Of a stretch of DNA of 64,000 nucleotides, positions 22,376 to 34,339 are shown one piece after another (the stretch's first letter is position 1; each line of letters opens with the position of its first letter). The stretch is from assembly GCA_016271365.2 (NCBI GenBank), contig CM057451.1, forward strand, positions 368,053,501-368,117,500. The letters run 5' to 3'. This DNA comes from Neoceratodus forsteri. Taxonomy: Eukaryota; Chordata; Ceratodontiformes; Ceratodontidae. The position numbers and the translations under genes were made by a program. The notes beneath the pieces are model-generated. The model was not told where the DNA came from and searched no databases. It saw only the letters and a list, made by a program, of their open reading frames with translations.

Positions 22376-23965
22376 AAGGGTCCTGAAGGAACTGGAAGTA
22401 ATAAGAGCTGATAAAGCAATGGGGCCAGATGGGGTGCACCCCAGGGTCCTTAAAGAACTAAGAGAGGTGGTGGCTGAACCTCTGGCTATCCTGTTCAGCC
22501 AATCACTGGAAACAGGGGAGGTACCCAAAGACTGGAGGACAGCAGATGTAGTCCCTTATACAAAAGTGGGAACAAAGAGGAAGCAGGGAACTACAGACCA
22601 GTCAGCCTCACTCGGTAGTGGGAAAGATCATGGAAGCACTACTGAAGGAGAGATTGGTGGAACATCTGGTTGTCAATGGACTACAGGACCCAAGGCAGCA
22701 TGGTTTCACCAGGGGAGGTCATGTCAGACCAACCTCATTGAATTTTTGACTGGGTGACTAGGGAGGTGGATCAGGGAGGGCAGTGGACATGGCCTATCTG
22801 GACTTCAGCAAGGCCTTTGACACTGTGCCACATAGAAGACTATTACACAAACTGGGGAATATGGGTGTGGGCAGGACAGTAGTGTGGTGGGTAGGTAACT
22901 GGCTGGGTGGCAGGACACAGAGGGTGGTGGTAAATGGCTGTCACTCCACAGAGGGAAGAGTGACCAGTGGGGTACCACAGGGATCAGTGCTGGGACCGGT
23001 CCTATTCAACATCTTCATCAGTGACATTGCACAGGATATAGAAGGCAGAATTTCACTGTTCGCTGATGACACAAAGCTCTGTAACAGAGTAGACACACCA
23101 GAGGGTGTAGACAGAATGAGAAGGGACCTGCAGAAACTTGAAGAATGGTCAAGGGTTTGGCAGTTGAAATTCAATGCAAAGAAGTGCAAGATAATGCATA
23201 TGGGGCACAAAACCCTGGCACAATATGTCAGTTGGGGGTGAGGATATAGCATGCACCAAGCAGGAAAGGGATCTTGGGGTTGTCATCTCTGATGACCTCA
23301 AGGTAGAAACAGTGTGACAAGGCATCAGGTAAAGCAAATAGGATGCTGGGATGGCAGGGCATCACCAGCAGGAAAAGGGAGGTCATAATTCCGCTATACA
23401 AGACACTAGTGAGGCCCCACCTGGAGTACAGTGTACAGTTCTGGAGACCATACCTACGTAAGGACATAGACAGGGTAGAGAAGGTTCAGAGGAGGGCAAC
23501 AAAGATGGTGCATGGGTTGCATCACAAGTCCTATGAAGACAGGTTGAAGGAACTGAACATGTACTCCTGGAGGAGAGGAGGAGAGAGGGATATGATAGAG
23601 ACATACAAGTATCTTACAGGGAGGAACAGGGTGCAGGAAAACACTATTTTTAAGCGAAAAGATGTTTCAGGACTAGAGGGCATGGATGAAGTTGGAGGGA
23701 GGACGATTCAGAGGAAACATGAGAAAGAATTTCTTCACAGAACGGGTGGTGGACAAGTGGAACACCCTGCCAGAGGAAGTGGTGGGGGCTGAAACAATCA
23801 CGGGATTTAAGAATGCATGGGATAGACATAAAGGAATTCTAGAGGTCAGGGGTAAGGGGAAATAGACTTCTAGGAAAACAAACTGAACTTACAAGCTCAA
23901 ATGGGCAGACTAGGTGGGCCATAGGCCCTTATCTGCCGACACTGTCTATGTATCTATGTAAGGCC
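22376..23965 (+). mobile_element. CR1-C: 5'-truncated CR1 LINE
   Basis: A plus-strand CR1 beginning at the N-terminal edge of the RT: VIRADKAMGPDGVHPRVLKE at about 22395, then [20 protein letters not shown] (22783 on), [20 protein letters not shown] and [18 protein letters not shown] at about 23060, with the FADD pair intact. The C-terminal part 23343-23792 has GITSRKREVIIPLYKTLVRP and RRATKMVHGLHHKSYEDR. The 3' tail GGCAGACTAGGTGGGCCATA runs into TTATCTGCCGACACTGTC and then TATGTATCTATG at 23965. Frameshifts lie near 22570, 22750 and 23230. The tail matches CR1-I, so these two belong to one subfamily. Confidence 0.85.
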
Positions 23966-25142
23966 TATCCAGTCTGCCCATTTTTTCTATCTTATGAATG
24001 TGCCACAGACCTGTACTCTGTCAATGGCCTATCTATTCATACTCGTCTGTATTGCTCCCTTATGCCTATCCCATGCCTGTTTGAAGCCCTGCACTGTATT
24101 CATATCCACCACTTCCTGAGGTAGGCCATTCCATGCATCCGCCACCCTTTCTGCGAAAAAGAACTTCCGCACATTACCCCTTAATCGGCCTCCCTCTAAT
24201 CTCATGATGTGTCCTCTTGTCCTGCTATTTTTCTTATATTGAAACATGATAGACTCTTTCACCTTGTTAATGCCCTTAAGATGTTTGAATGTTTTGATCA
24301 TATCACCTCTCCCTCCTTTGCTCTGGGGTATACATATCGAGCTCTGTTAATCTGTCCTCATATGTCTTCTGATAAAGTCCCTGTACCATTTTGGTTGCCC
24401 ATCTCTGGACTGCCTCCATTTTGTTAATGTCCTTGTGCAGGTGTGGCCTTCAGTACAGCACGCAGTACTCCAGATGGGGCCTAACCAGCGTCTTGTAAAG
24501 AGGGATTATTACCTTCCTCTTACGATTTGTGATCCCCCTATTAATGCACCTCAACATCCCTCTAGCCTTACCTACTACTTTAGTGGTCTGCTTGGATGAT
24601 TTCAAGTCTTCTGTGATGATGACACCCAAGATTCTTTCTTTCCTTGTGATTGCCAGCAACTCCCCTCCCAACCTATAGGTGGTTTCAGGGTTTCTCTTCC
24701 CTACATGCATGATCTTGCACTTCTTTGTGTTAAACCCCAGTTGCCACTCTTCCAACCATTTTGCCACTTTATTCAGATCTCTTCTCATTCTGCCCACCCC
24801 ATCTGGATCATCTACTCTGTTGCAGATCTTGGTGTCATCTGCAAATGGACAAAGCTTACCCTCCAGTCCATCTGCAATGTCACTGATGCAGATATTGAAG
24901 AGGACTGGCCCCAGGACTGATCCCTGAGGTACACCACTTGTGACTTACATCTCTTCTGATTGTATACCGCTTACCACCACTCTCGTTTTTCTACCCGCCA
25001 AACAGTTTGCCATCCAGTTGACCAACTTCTGATCCACCCCGAGCCTACCCAGCTTACTAATCAATCTTCTACGTGGAACAGTATCGAAAGCTTTGCTGAA
25101 GTCAAGGTAGGCGACATCAACTGCACCCACTTGGTCAAGCCC
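23966..25142 (-). mobile_element. CR1-D: 5'-truncated CR1 LINE, tail to tail with CR1-C
   Basis: A minus-strand CR1 whose 3' end (GCCTATCCAGTCTGCCCATT as seen on plus) touches the 3' end of CR1-C. From right to left: [20 protein letters not shown] (25130-25020), [19 protein letters not shown] with a frame change, FADDTKICNRVDD at about 24830, MRRDLNKVAKWLEEWQLGFN (24797 on), ITNRKRKVIIPLYKTLVRPH at about 24540, and ERVADAWNGLPQEVVDMNTV at about 24150. It begins inside the RT at about 25142, so it is 5' truncated. Broken by frameshifts; inactive. Confidence 0.83.
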
Positions 25143-25222
25143 ATTCCCAGCATGGGACTATAACCCACAATCTGCTGGCCCAGAGGGAAGTGCTACCAGC
25201 TCGGTCAAGCTGATGTAGGTTA
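25143..25222 (-). repeat. tRNA-derived SINE head (minus)
   Basis: On the minus strand TGACCGAGCTGGTAGCAC resembles a pol III A box, and GGTTATAGTCC (25165-25155) the B box. The spacing is about 42 bp, as in tRNAs. The rest of the element beyond the head is not recognisable. Confidence 0.45.
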
Positions 25223-25959
25223 TTTACTTGTTATAGCTGGCCCCAGGTGCAATTCTTGCAATCAGGGAAGGAATGGCTCTGAAGGTTCTCCCATAAAAGT
25301 CTAAGGGTACATACCAGGCTCTGCTGAAAAATGACACAGATGAAATAGTTCCCATTCCAGAAGAGTTTTCCACACATTTCCCAAACCTCCTGTCTACCCC
25401 TGCTTCTGCACGCTCGTGTCAGACAAACAAGATAATTCCTATTGTAATATCAGGTTGATTAGGGTGCACAAAACAAGGATGAGACCACTCTATGCTTACA
25501 TTCCCTGCAGTACACTGGATTTAAATGAATGTATTTGTCACTAACATGCCTTTTAGCCACTCATGTTTTACCAGCATTGTTTTTCCTTTCTCTTCACCCC
25601 ACTGATGTAGGTGCATGCAAGCACAAGGTGTGTGTACATGCGTATACACTTGAACACATCTATTCAGGCTATGTGGGGACATACTCGTGGGCATTTGAGC
25701 TATGTGCATAAATCCATATTTCTTTTCTTTTGGTTTTCCTAGACTCCTTCCCTTATGCTTGTCACCTTTCAACCTTTTAGCACTACCAACTTTATTAGAC
25801 CTCACTTATTAAGTCATCCACACCTTCACACTGAGTTCTTTCTTAATGTTTCCCCCTACCCATCCACGCAGTTTTATTTCCCCAGATACTGTTCTGCTGT
25901 ATGCAGGAAAGGATCATGAAATGTTCCTGTCAGGAACATTCTGTTTTACATACCTTGTA
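25223..25959. other. Non-coding stretch
   Basis: A/T-rich unique-looking sequence. No coding motif, RNA gene or repeat family recognised. Confidence 0.4.
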
Positions 25960-26040
25960 ACATGTTACAGCTGGGATTAGAACCCAGGTTGTCTGCTTTA
26001 TCGGCTATGATTTAACTTCTGCTCCACACTGCCTACCACT
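25960..26040 (-). repeat. tRNA-derived SINE head (minus)
   Basis: Minus strand: TGGAGCAGAAG as A-box-like and GGTTCTAATCC (25984-25974) as a close B-box match, 42 bp apart, followed by CAGCTGTAACATG. This is the best of the three tRNA-like heads in this kilobase. Confidence 0.5.
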
Positions 26041-26044
26041 GACT

Positions 26045-26130
26045 TCGGTGCAGCTCTGTAGCGCAGCGGAGCCATCAATGAGCTAAGAAGCAGGACACCA
26101 GGGTTTTAATCCTTGAGCGTATCAAATGGT
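26045..26130 (+). repeat. tRNA-derived SINE head (plus)
   Basis: Plus strand: TAGCGCAGCGG at 26059-26069 fits an A box and GGTTTTAATCC at 26102-26112 a B box, 43 bp apart. It lies back to back with the minus-strand head at 25960-26040. Confidence 0.5.
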
Positions 26131-26524
26131 TTAGCACGTTAAGCAACAGATGAGTGTCTGAATTCTTACAGTGACTTTCTTTGTGAATTTCTGATGTACT
26201 AATTTTACTTGAGAGGTGATCTATGGTGATGTAGAGTTGCAATAGTAAATTATAAGGAACACTCACAAAGGAAACACTCCTATCAAGAAATGCTCCTGAC
26301 AACAGCATATTGTGGGATCTTTCTGCAGACAGCTTTCCATTAACTTGCCTAGTATCACTTCTCCAAGATCCACCCTCCTGTTTCATCCTTCCCACATATA
26401 CCGCTGCTACAGTCACAAAAATAAATAGCACCAACAACTTTAATCTGGTTCAGTTTCAGTTGGTTTGCATCTGTAACCTCCCTCCCCGGGACAAGCCTGA
26501 AAACAGATGCACAGAAACATAGAA
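26131..26524. other. Non-coding stretch
   Basis: No coding motif or recognised repeat between the SINE heads and the CR1-E 3' end. Confidence 0.4.
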
Positions 26525-28521
26525 TTTGTTGGCAGAAAAAAACTGTCTGCCCACCTAGTCCGCCTAGTATGTCTAAGGAGACCCTCCCTATTCCCTGCCT
26601 AGTATATTATTCCCCTAGGTCTATCCTATGCATGCTTCAAGTCCCCTACTGTGTTCACCTCCACCAATTCTGCTGGCAGTTTGTTCCAGGCATCTACATT
26701 TCTTTCAGTGAAGTAGTACTTCTCGATCCTGTCTTAAACAGCCCACTCCAGCCCCTGGTCCCAGCCTCCCACTCTCAAGAGATTCTCCGCACCCCTGCTT
26801 ACTCCCTGAGTACTTAAAGGTCTCTATCATTCCCCTTGTGTTCTTGCCCTACTCTCCTCCAGGGTAATTATGTTGAGATCCTTCAGTCTCTCCTCTCAGG
26901 TCTTCCCGTGCGATTTCCTGCACAATTTTAGTTGCCCTCCTCTGGACTTCCTCCACCCTGTCTATGTCCTTTTTGAGGTATGGCCTCCAAATCTGGACAC
27001 ATTACTCCAGGTAAGGTCACACCAGTTAGCAACACAACCTCTCTCCACCAGCTGGAGACACCTCCCTAGGCATTCCAGCATCCCACTGGCCCTACCCACT
27101 GTTTTGTCACACTACCCTGACACTTACAGGTCATCAGAGATCATAACTGTATTTTTCTTGCTTACTGACTGTTAGTACCTCCCCCCATACTATATTAAGC
27201 TTCTGGGTTCCCAAGCCCTAAGTACATAGTTTCATACTTCTTGGCACCAAATCCCAAATGCCATGCTCTTGACCACTCCTCCAGTCTTCCAAGATTCCTA
27301 CGCATTTTCTCCACCCTTTTCTGAGTGCCTAACTCATTACAGAGTTTGGTGTCATCTGCAAAAAGGAAAACCTTTCCACCCAGTTCTTCTGCAACGTCAC
27401 TTATGAAGGCAACCCAAAGACAAAAAGGCGGCTTCACAACAACACAGGACTGGAATCAAAGCAAAGAAAGGTAATCACAAATGGCTAAGAGCTCAGCTTC
27501 ACGGTCTCCACTCCTCCAGTGAAAAACACTGAGTTGCTGTGTCAGGATAAAATGATTCTTCATTCCAGAAAAACAGCCAGCGTTGAGATAAAGCATGAAC
27601 CCTCCCTCAAAAAACCCACAGCCAAATGTTTTTGCGCAGTACTTGCGCTTTTTCAAGGCACATCTGCTCTCCTCTAGTTCACCAGAACCACACCCGTTTT
27701 CAGAAAGCTGTTGAATAAGGCCATCAGTGAGCCACCGGATACCTGCCAGAGTTCCTTTAGTATCTTTGGATGTTTCCCGTCCATTCCCATAGCTTTGTCC
27801 ACTTTCCCCATAGTCTTGTCCACTTTCAGAATGGCAAGTCCCTTCAGGACGCTTTCTGTTGAAAATGAACTTGTGCCCACCCCCGGGCCCTTTGTTTCTG
27901 CTGCTCCCTGATGGTCTGACCCCCATCCCACCACTGTGAAGACTGAGCAGAAGTACCTGTTCAGGATTTTTGCTTTTTCTTGATCCTCTTCTGCTCAGCC
28001 CCCACCCCACCGCCATCCACTTCCCACATGTGTAGCTAAAGAAAGTCATATTTCCTTTAACAACTCTTGGCTTTTCTTTCCTCTGTTTACGCCTTTGCTC
28101 CCCTCACTGACTTTTCTGCTTCTCTGTTTTACTCGGTACACCTCACTGTCTTCCTCCCTCTGCGTTTTCTTAATCCTCCTGAATGCCACACCTCCCTCCC
28201 CACCACCTATGCCACAATCCTAGAGAACATAACAGTCTCTTTTTTTCCTTCTGTTTTTACTCACATTCTCCAAGCAGAGGCTGGTTACCTTAATTATGCC
28301 CTCCCTTATTTGTACCCACTGTACCTCTACTACTCCCTGGTAATCCCCTCCCCCGGGGAAGTTTCTAAGGCAGTCTCCCAGTTCTTTAAAATCCACCCCT
28401 AAAGTCCAGGATCCTTGTCCTCAAGTGGTTTGTCACTGTCCCCATCTTAATTTTAAACCACACTGTACTTGCTGGCACCTAGGGGACTGACCACAGTGAT
28501 GTCTGAAATGCCGTCCCTGAT
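26525..28521 (-). mobile_element. CR1-E, distal part (RT to 3' end), interrupted
   Basis: A minus-strand CR1 whose 3' end is at 26525 (plus strand reads GAATTTGTTGGCAGAAAAAA then CTGCCCACCTAGTC). From right to left: linker with TNHLRTRILDF at about 28420; RT start ILKVDKTMGKVDKAMGMDG then KHPKILKELWQVSGGSLMAL (27934-27700, with a small internal duplication of VDK-MGK); a 230-bp foreign insert at 27433-27660; then FISDVAEELGGKVFLFADDT and KLCNELGTQKRVEKMRRNLG (27437-27240, FADD intact); then C-terminal remains. About 130 residues of RT between the two blocks are missing. The endonuclease of this same copy lies beyond a 9-kb L1 insertion, at 37649-38670. Confidence 0.78.
27433..27660 (-). mobile_element. 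Unclassified ~230-bp insert within CR1-E
   Basis: Between two recognisable CR1 RT blocks lies sequence unlike CR1. On minus it runs from GCCTTGAAAAAGCGCAAGTA through CATTTGGCTGTGGGTTTTTT to GTTGTGAAGCCGCCTTTTTG. The flanking CR1 is not continuous across it, since RT is missing, so the insertion came with a deletion or replaced CR1 sequence. No coding potential and no clear tRNA head. It could be the 3' part of a SINE or another non-autonomous element. Confidence 0.45.
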
Positions 28522-28533
28522 AGAAGCACCAGG
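28522..28533 (+). repeat. Target-site duplication, left copy (L1-A)
   Basis: AGAAGCACCAGG, identical to 37637-37648 after the poly-A of the L1-type element. It fixes the insertion's ends. Confidence 0.85.
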
Positions 28534-28649
28534 ACTTCCGGTGACGTCACTGACCGATGCAGACGCGGGTGCAACAGTCTTTCTCACACCCTCCAGCCAA
28601 AAGATATAATTTTAATTAAAAAAAAAGCAAGACAGCAATTCTGAAAACA

Positions 28650-29633
28650 GATCCCGGGTGTTGCATGATCATAGCGACTAGAAATAAACCCAAATCGAGA
28701 GCGTGCTGAAACAGCAGAAACTGAACATACCCAGTAAAGCTGCAGCTCTCCCAGAGGAGGCCTCTAAGCCTGCCGAGATGACTGAACAGGCATGGGAATA
28801 TGATTCAGAGGATGAGGAGGAAAATTTCACTATTACCTCCTGATAGCTCTGCCAAGAGCTGTGCCGTGTTAGCAACACGCTGGACACTATAAAGGCAGAC
28901 ATCAAAGAAAACCGATCCAACATCGCAAAGCAAGGCAAGCAATTAGAAGAAATAATGGAAAGCTTTACTACCGGTTCTGAAATGGCTGATCTGCACAATG
29001 GGGTCATCATTCAGCTCCACGAACATACGCAGCTTCTCATGGGCAAGACGGAAGACTTAGAAAACAGTTCAGGTCAACTTGAGAATTCACGGCCTTCCAG
29101 AAAATTCTGAAGTGGGAAACATGCCAGATTACACTGGTCTGATTAAGGAACTTTTGGACAGAAGTAAAGATGTTCCATTGAATGTTATCCAAGCTCATAG
29201 GGCTCTCTCCGCCCCGCCATAAGATCCGAAAGCACAACCACGCTCGGTAATAATTGCCTTCCTGGACTATTGGACAAGGGAGATGATCTTGAAAAAAGCT
29301 TGGACCAAAAAAGAAGCAGTGTTTGGTGACAAGATTTTTGAACAGGATTACGCCCAGACAACAATGGCGCGCAGGAAGCTCTGGTTTCCAATCGTTAGGG
29401 CCCTATGTGGAAAGGGTCTGAAAGCAAGGGTGGATTTTTGTAACCGCCTCAGAATTACTTCAGGTGCTGGTACGAAGATATCTGAAACCCCGGAGAAAGT
29501 GAAGAAATATTTATGTGCACTAGAAATTCAGCTGGACGACTTTATTTCTCCCATGGCGATTAAAGAGATCCAGAAGCGGCAGTGGCAAATGCTCGGAAGA
29601 GGTTTGGGAGCAGCCAGAGATCAGGCCCAGTAG
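28650..29633 (+). pseudogene. L1-A ORF1 protein, degraded
   Basis: An RNA-binding ORF1-type protein. The N-terminal part is broken over several frames but shows a heptad-like stretch near 28840-29060. The RRM begins VNLRIHGLPENSEVG at about 29070, continues QAHRALSAPP and QPRSVIIAFLDYWTREMILK, then KAWTKKEAVFGDKIFEQDYA and RRKLWFPIVRALCGKGLKAR in the 116-residue open stretch 29283-29633. This matches the order RRM plus C-terminal domain of L1 ORF1p. A stop lies before DPKAQPR. Its role was to coat element RNA. Confidence 0.7.
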
Positions 29634-30525
29634 CCAAGATAAGTAACTTTAATGCATACGGACGACTGCAGGCACAAGCTAAAAAAAGCCATGGGGTGAC
29701 TGTTCCAGAGGGAAACTTGCTCTATAAGAACTGGCGTTGCTTAATATGGAATTGGTCCTTATTGAACTTAAATGGAGTGGCAGGAGGAAATATATTTTTT
29801 AGATCCTGGTATCATTTGAGACTGATCTTTGATTCTTAATGTGGACATCAGTTGTTATCCTTCACTTAATCTATTGGAGAGAGATAGAGGGTTACCGTTG
29901 GTACATACGGGAGTAAGAAGAATTTATTTTGGAAGGCCAGGGGGGCTGCGAGAAGCAGGAAAACTTCAAAAGGTAGCAGTGTTATCATGGTATATTTATC
30001 CTGTTTCACTCGACTCTCTGGGGCACGGCTTCCCTCATTTAAAGGGGGCATGATCATAAAATTCTCAAATGCCGTCTTGCATGAAATGGGGGCGCGGGGA
30101 CCATCTGGGCCCTCTCCCTTATTCCTTCCGTGTAAGGGGACTGGCTGGGAGGGAGGAGGAATTGAGAGGAAGGGTTCTCTTTGTATTTGGATGATGACCT
30201 ACACGAATGCAGGGGGTACTGGAAGGGCTCTGGTACTTGCAGCAATGTGCTGGGTTTATCCCAACACCTCTCACCAGAGTGCGACATCGTTACTGGTGGG
30301 CATTTCGTGGCACCTTGGAAGGGTCAGAGGATCCACGAAGATCAATGATATGTTCCCCATGTTTGAGAGTTCGTGAATGGTGGAATTTTTCCCCAAGTTA
30401 CTTCATGTTTCTTTTAGTTCTATGTGGTTATTATGTTGGCTGTGCAAATGTCCTCCCCGCACCCATTATCAGGTTAGGCTAGGAGCACAGGGGTTTCTGG
30501 CCTTTCAGACGGAACCGCCACTGCG

Positions 30526-33500
30526 ATGAAGGGTTTGACTGTAATTTTTTACAGTGTCAGAGGGATTAACAACCCAGTCAAGAGAGCACATATTTTACAA
30601 GAGCTGGGTAGAATGAATGCCCAGATAGCTCTCTTACAAGAGACACACCTCACGGAGGTAGAACACAGTAAATTATGTAGAAGGTGGGTGGTGTCTTTTT
30701 ATGCCTCTTCTTATCTAGAACATCCACACAGAAGAGGTGTCACCATTTTGGTTCACAGATCCTGTCCCCTTCAGGTGCAGGGCGTCTTGTCTACTCAGAA
30801 GGAAGATTCATTAAAATAACTGGCTTATATGGTGATACCCCATGTATTTTAGCCAGTATACATGCTCCAAAACGGTGACAAAGAAGCAGTATTGTTTTTT
30901 TAGGAATACTATCCCAAAATTACTGGAAGAGGAAGATGCTCTCTGTATATTGGGGGAGATTTCATTACTGTTTTGTCCACCTCTTTGGATAAGCGGGGCA
31001 GGGCAGCTGACTCAGGCAGAGCTGGGAAGACATTCAGTTGAGTGATCCAGAATTGGGGCCTTCTAGATGTGTGGAGGTGACATAACGGCCAGGCTCAAGA
31101 TTACTCTCATTACTCTGACAGACACGATTGTTGTATGAGAACAGATATGTTACTCCTGTCGGAGGGATGGGTCCATTCCGTGTCCGACCGCCATGTGTGT
31201 CCTTGCTCCATCTCAGATCACGCTCCAGTTACGCTGTCCCTCATGCTATCCCCTGTTATCAGGAACTCCCACTGGTGTTTTAATATTAGTCTTCTTAACA
31301 ACCCAGAATTTAAAACTTATATTAAAGGACACCATTTCTGAATATTTAGATAATAATCCAGAGGGGGTCTTCCACACAAGCTGTTAGATGGGATGCTCTT
31401 AAAGCGGTTCTTAGGGGGGCTATCATCTGCTACGTAGCCAGAGAGAAAAAGAAAAGGGACTGCCACATTATAGAACTAGAAAATAAAATTGCAGACTTAG
31501 AATTTCAGCATAAGATTTCTTTAAACCCTGAGACCAAAAAACAACTTAAGGAATCCCAACAGAGGCTAGATAGGATACGAATCTCACTTGTAGAAGGGTC
31601 ATATGGGCGCATTCGCCAATCATACAATGAGGGGGGTAACCGTGCAGGGAGACTGCTGGCCAGTTTATTCCGAACCCAACAGGCTAGTGGATTAGTGAGA
31701 AGAATTAGAGATCCAGTAGCTAATCAAGAAACTAGTCACCCAGAGAAGACTGCTGCCTTATTTGCCAGATATTATAAACAGCTATATACCCAGGACCATG
31801 TTGGAGACTTCGAACTAGCAGCGGGCAAATTCTTTCAGGGCATTACTCTTAGTGATAATTCTAGAATTTCACTGGAGGCACAAGTCACCCAGTCTGAACT
31901 CCAAGATCAAATTAAAGCACTTAAGAATGGGAAATCTCCAGGGCTTGACAGATTTACGTTCAAATTTTATAAAGAGTTTCGTGACACCCTAATGCCGGTA
32001 TTGCTAGGGGCCTGGTAAAGAAGTAATGGAGGAGAAATATACTCCAATATCCTATCAAACAGCTCAAATTTCAGTGCTGCTTAAAGAAGGTAAAAACCCC
32101 TCTGAGTGTGGGTCGTATAGACCGATCTTCTTAAACGTTGATTTGAAAATATTTACAGGCCTTTTGGCAAGAAGATTGCAGGGGGCTATCTCCCAGTTAG
32201 TGCATGAAGACCAAACTGGGTTTATCTCGGGAAGATATCTTTCGGATAACATCAGGAAATTTCTAAATATTATCTCCTCCCAGGATTCACATATGGATTT
32301 AAAGCTATTTCCATGGATACAGAAAAAGCATTTGATAAGGTTAATTAGCATTTTTTTTTTTAAATTACCCATGGAAAATATGAATTTCAGCCCAAAATTT
32401 TTACAATCTATTGGTTAGTTGTATACAGAACCAAAAGCCCTGGTTTGGGCTAATACTATTAGTTCCAACCCCTTCCCAGTGACCAGAGGCACGAGACAGG
32501 GTGTCCGCTTTCACCCCTTCCCTTTGCTTTGAGCCTGCAGCCACAGGCAGCCAGAGTTCGTCAGGAGCAGACAATTAAGGGCATTACGGTGGGTGGGTGG
32601 GAACAGAAATTATCTCTGTGTACAGATTATGCCATTTTTTATCTTTCATCCCCTGAGATTTCTCTACCCTCACTGGTACAGGTCCTGCAGACTTGAGAAA
32701 CTTTAAGGCTATAGAATAAACTTCCAAATATCCGAAGCTATGGTGCTGAGTTGGTCTCCCTCAAGAGAATTTAAGGATGACTTTCCATTCACTTAGGCCT
32801 CAGAAAACCAAATTAAATACTTGGGTTTTTGGGTTACAGCGGACCTTTCTAGGTTATTCCACCTTAACTATGAAGGGCTTTGGAGAAGAGTGGAGCAGGA
32901 CTTGGCCAGATGGCAACTACTGCACCCATCTTTGATAGGTCAAATAGAAGTCATTAAGATGACTGTGATGCCCCACCTGTTCTTCGTGTTTCAGTGCCTG
33001 CCTATCCGGATCCCAGGGGGTTCTGGAATAAAATACAGCGAGATCTCTCGCAGTTGATGTGGAACTACAGGAAACCTAGGGCAGCAAAAAAAAAATCCTG
33101 CAGCAGCCCAAAGAAGAGGGTGGACTTGCCCTCCCAAATCTAACATTTTATTATTTGTCCACCCAAACAGCCAGTCTAATGACATGGGCGAAACAAAGGG
33201 CCTCCTCCCAATGGTATACCTTAGAGGATGCAACACTAGGGGATAGGGCCTTATTCACTGTGGTTCTTATGGAAACCCCACAAGACTATAACAAGCAAAT
33301 AAAAAATAGGTGGATTAAACACGTGGTGGATGTGCTGGGAAAATTCTGAAGAACTCTGGTCACGCCTTCTGGATTGGGTTCTCTCTCTCCGATTCGCTAT
33401 GAGCCCAGATTTTCCCACTAACTCTGGACCAGGGTTATGCTAGATGGGAGGCTAAACGGATCACCAGATTTTCAGTTTATAGAAGGAGGCAAATATATTA

Positions 33501-34265
33501 CTTTTCAGAGAGCAAAGGACAAGTTTCACTGGAATAATTCCTAATTTTTACGATATATGCAAGTGAGGCACTTTATCAACTCAAAGGATCATATATGTAG
33601 GTTATCCCGCACCTATTCATGTTGGGAAGACTTCCTCTATGGGACAGTAACAGGCCTGGCTAGGTACATTTCCAACATATACAAATTGATACTTCCGCAG
33701 CAGACTGATTCACTAGGGGGTATATAAAAGAGAACCTGGGAAAAAGAGAGGCAGGCATACCTATCTCGGAGGCAGAATGGAAAAATTGGTTAAAATGGGG
33801 GTGGAAGGTCACATCAGCTCCGGTCTAGACGGAGTTCTTTTGGAAGGTAATGGTTCATTACTTTCATACTCCCACGGTGACTAAACACTACCAGGTCACC
33901 TTGGGAGATAGGTGCTGGAGACTTTGTGGAGGAGCAGGCAGTCACTGGCACATTTTTTGGGACTGCCCGATTTTATCGGGCTTCTGGAAGGACATCCAAG
34001 AAGCAGTGAGGGGTATAACAGGAATTCTCATCCCACTGACATTTCAAGACCGAGTTTTAGGCCTGCCCACTGTGTTGCACCAAAAGGCAGAAACCAGGAA
34101 AGTTATACGGGGTTTACAAATGGTAGCTTTAAAATGTATAACGGGAAGGTGGCAGACTCAGATTCCCCCCAAGCTTAGGAGATTGGGTCCAAAGGATGAA
34201 AGAGATAGTCCTGATGGAATCTATTATGACAAATCTGCACCTCAACTTAGAGAAACACTTTGATA
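30526..34265 (+). pseudogene. L1-A ORF2: endonuclease, reverse transcriptase, zinc knuckle (degraded)
   Basis: The endonuclease starts at MKGLTVIFYSVRGINNPVKR (30526) and has IALLQETHLTEVEHSK, VTILVHRSCPLQVQG and the catalytic ISDHAPVTLSLM at about 31220. The RT begins QIKALKNGKSPGLDRFTFKF (about 31905) and continues with YRPIFLNVDLKIFTGLLARR and HEDQTGFISGRYLSDNIR (about 32100-32260). A TRGTRQG-like block follows near 32490. At the active site the family's FADD reads LCTDYAIFY (about 32615-32640), so the catalytic pair is damaged. The C-terminus at 33850-34263 has CWRLCGGAGSHWHIFWDCP, a cysteine/histidine knuckle typical of L1 ORF2. At least ten stops or frameshifts. Inactive. Confidence 0.8.
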
Positions 34266-34339
34266 GGTGCCAAGGATGGGAACATTGGTTGTTGAATGGG
34301 AAGACCTAAACCTGGAGGGTTACACTATGTTCAGGAAGG

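Noticed and set aside
27456..28049. 197-residue minus-strand open frame
   Set aside because: It runs across the CR1-E linker, RT start and the foreign insert in a frame other than the RT's. It is a shadow, not a gene.
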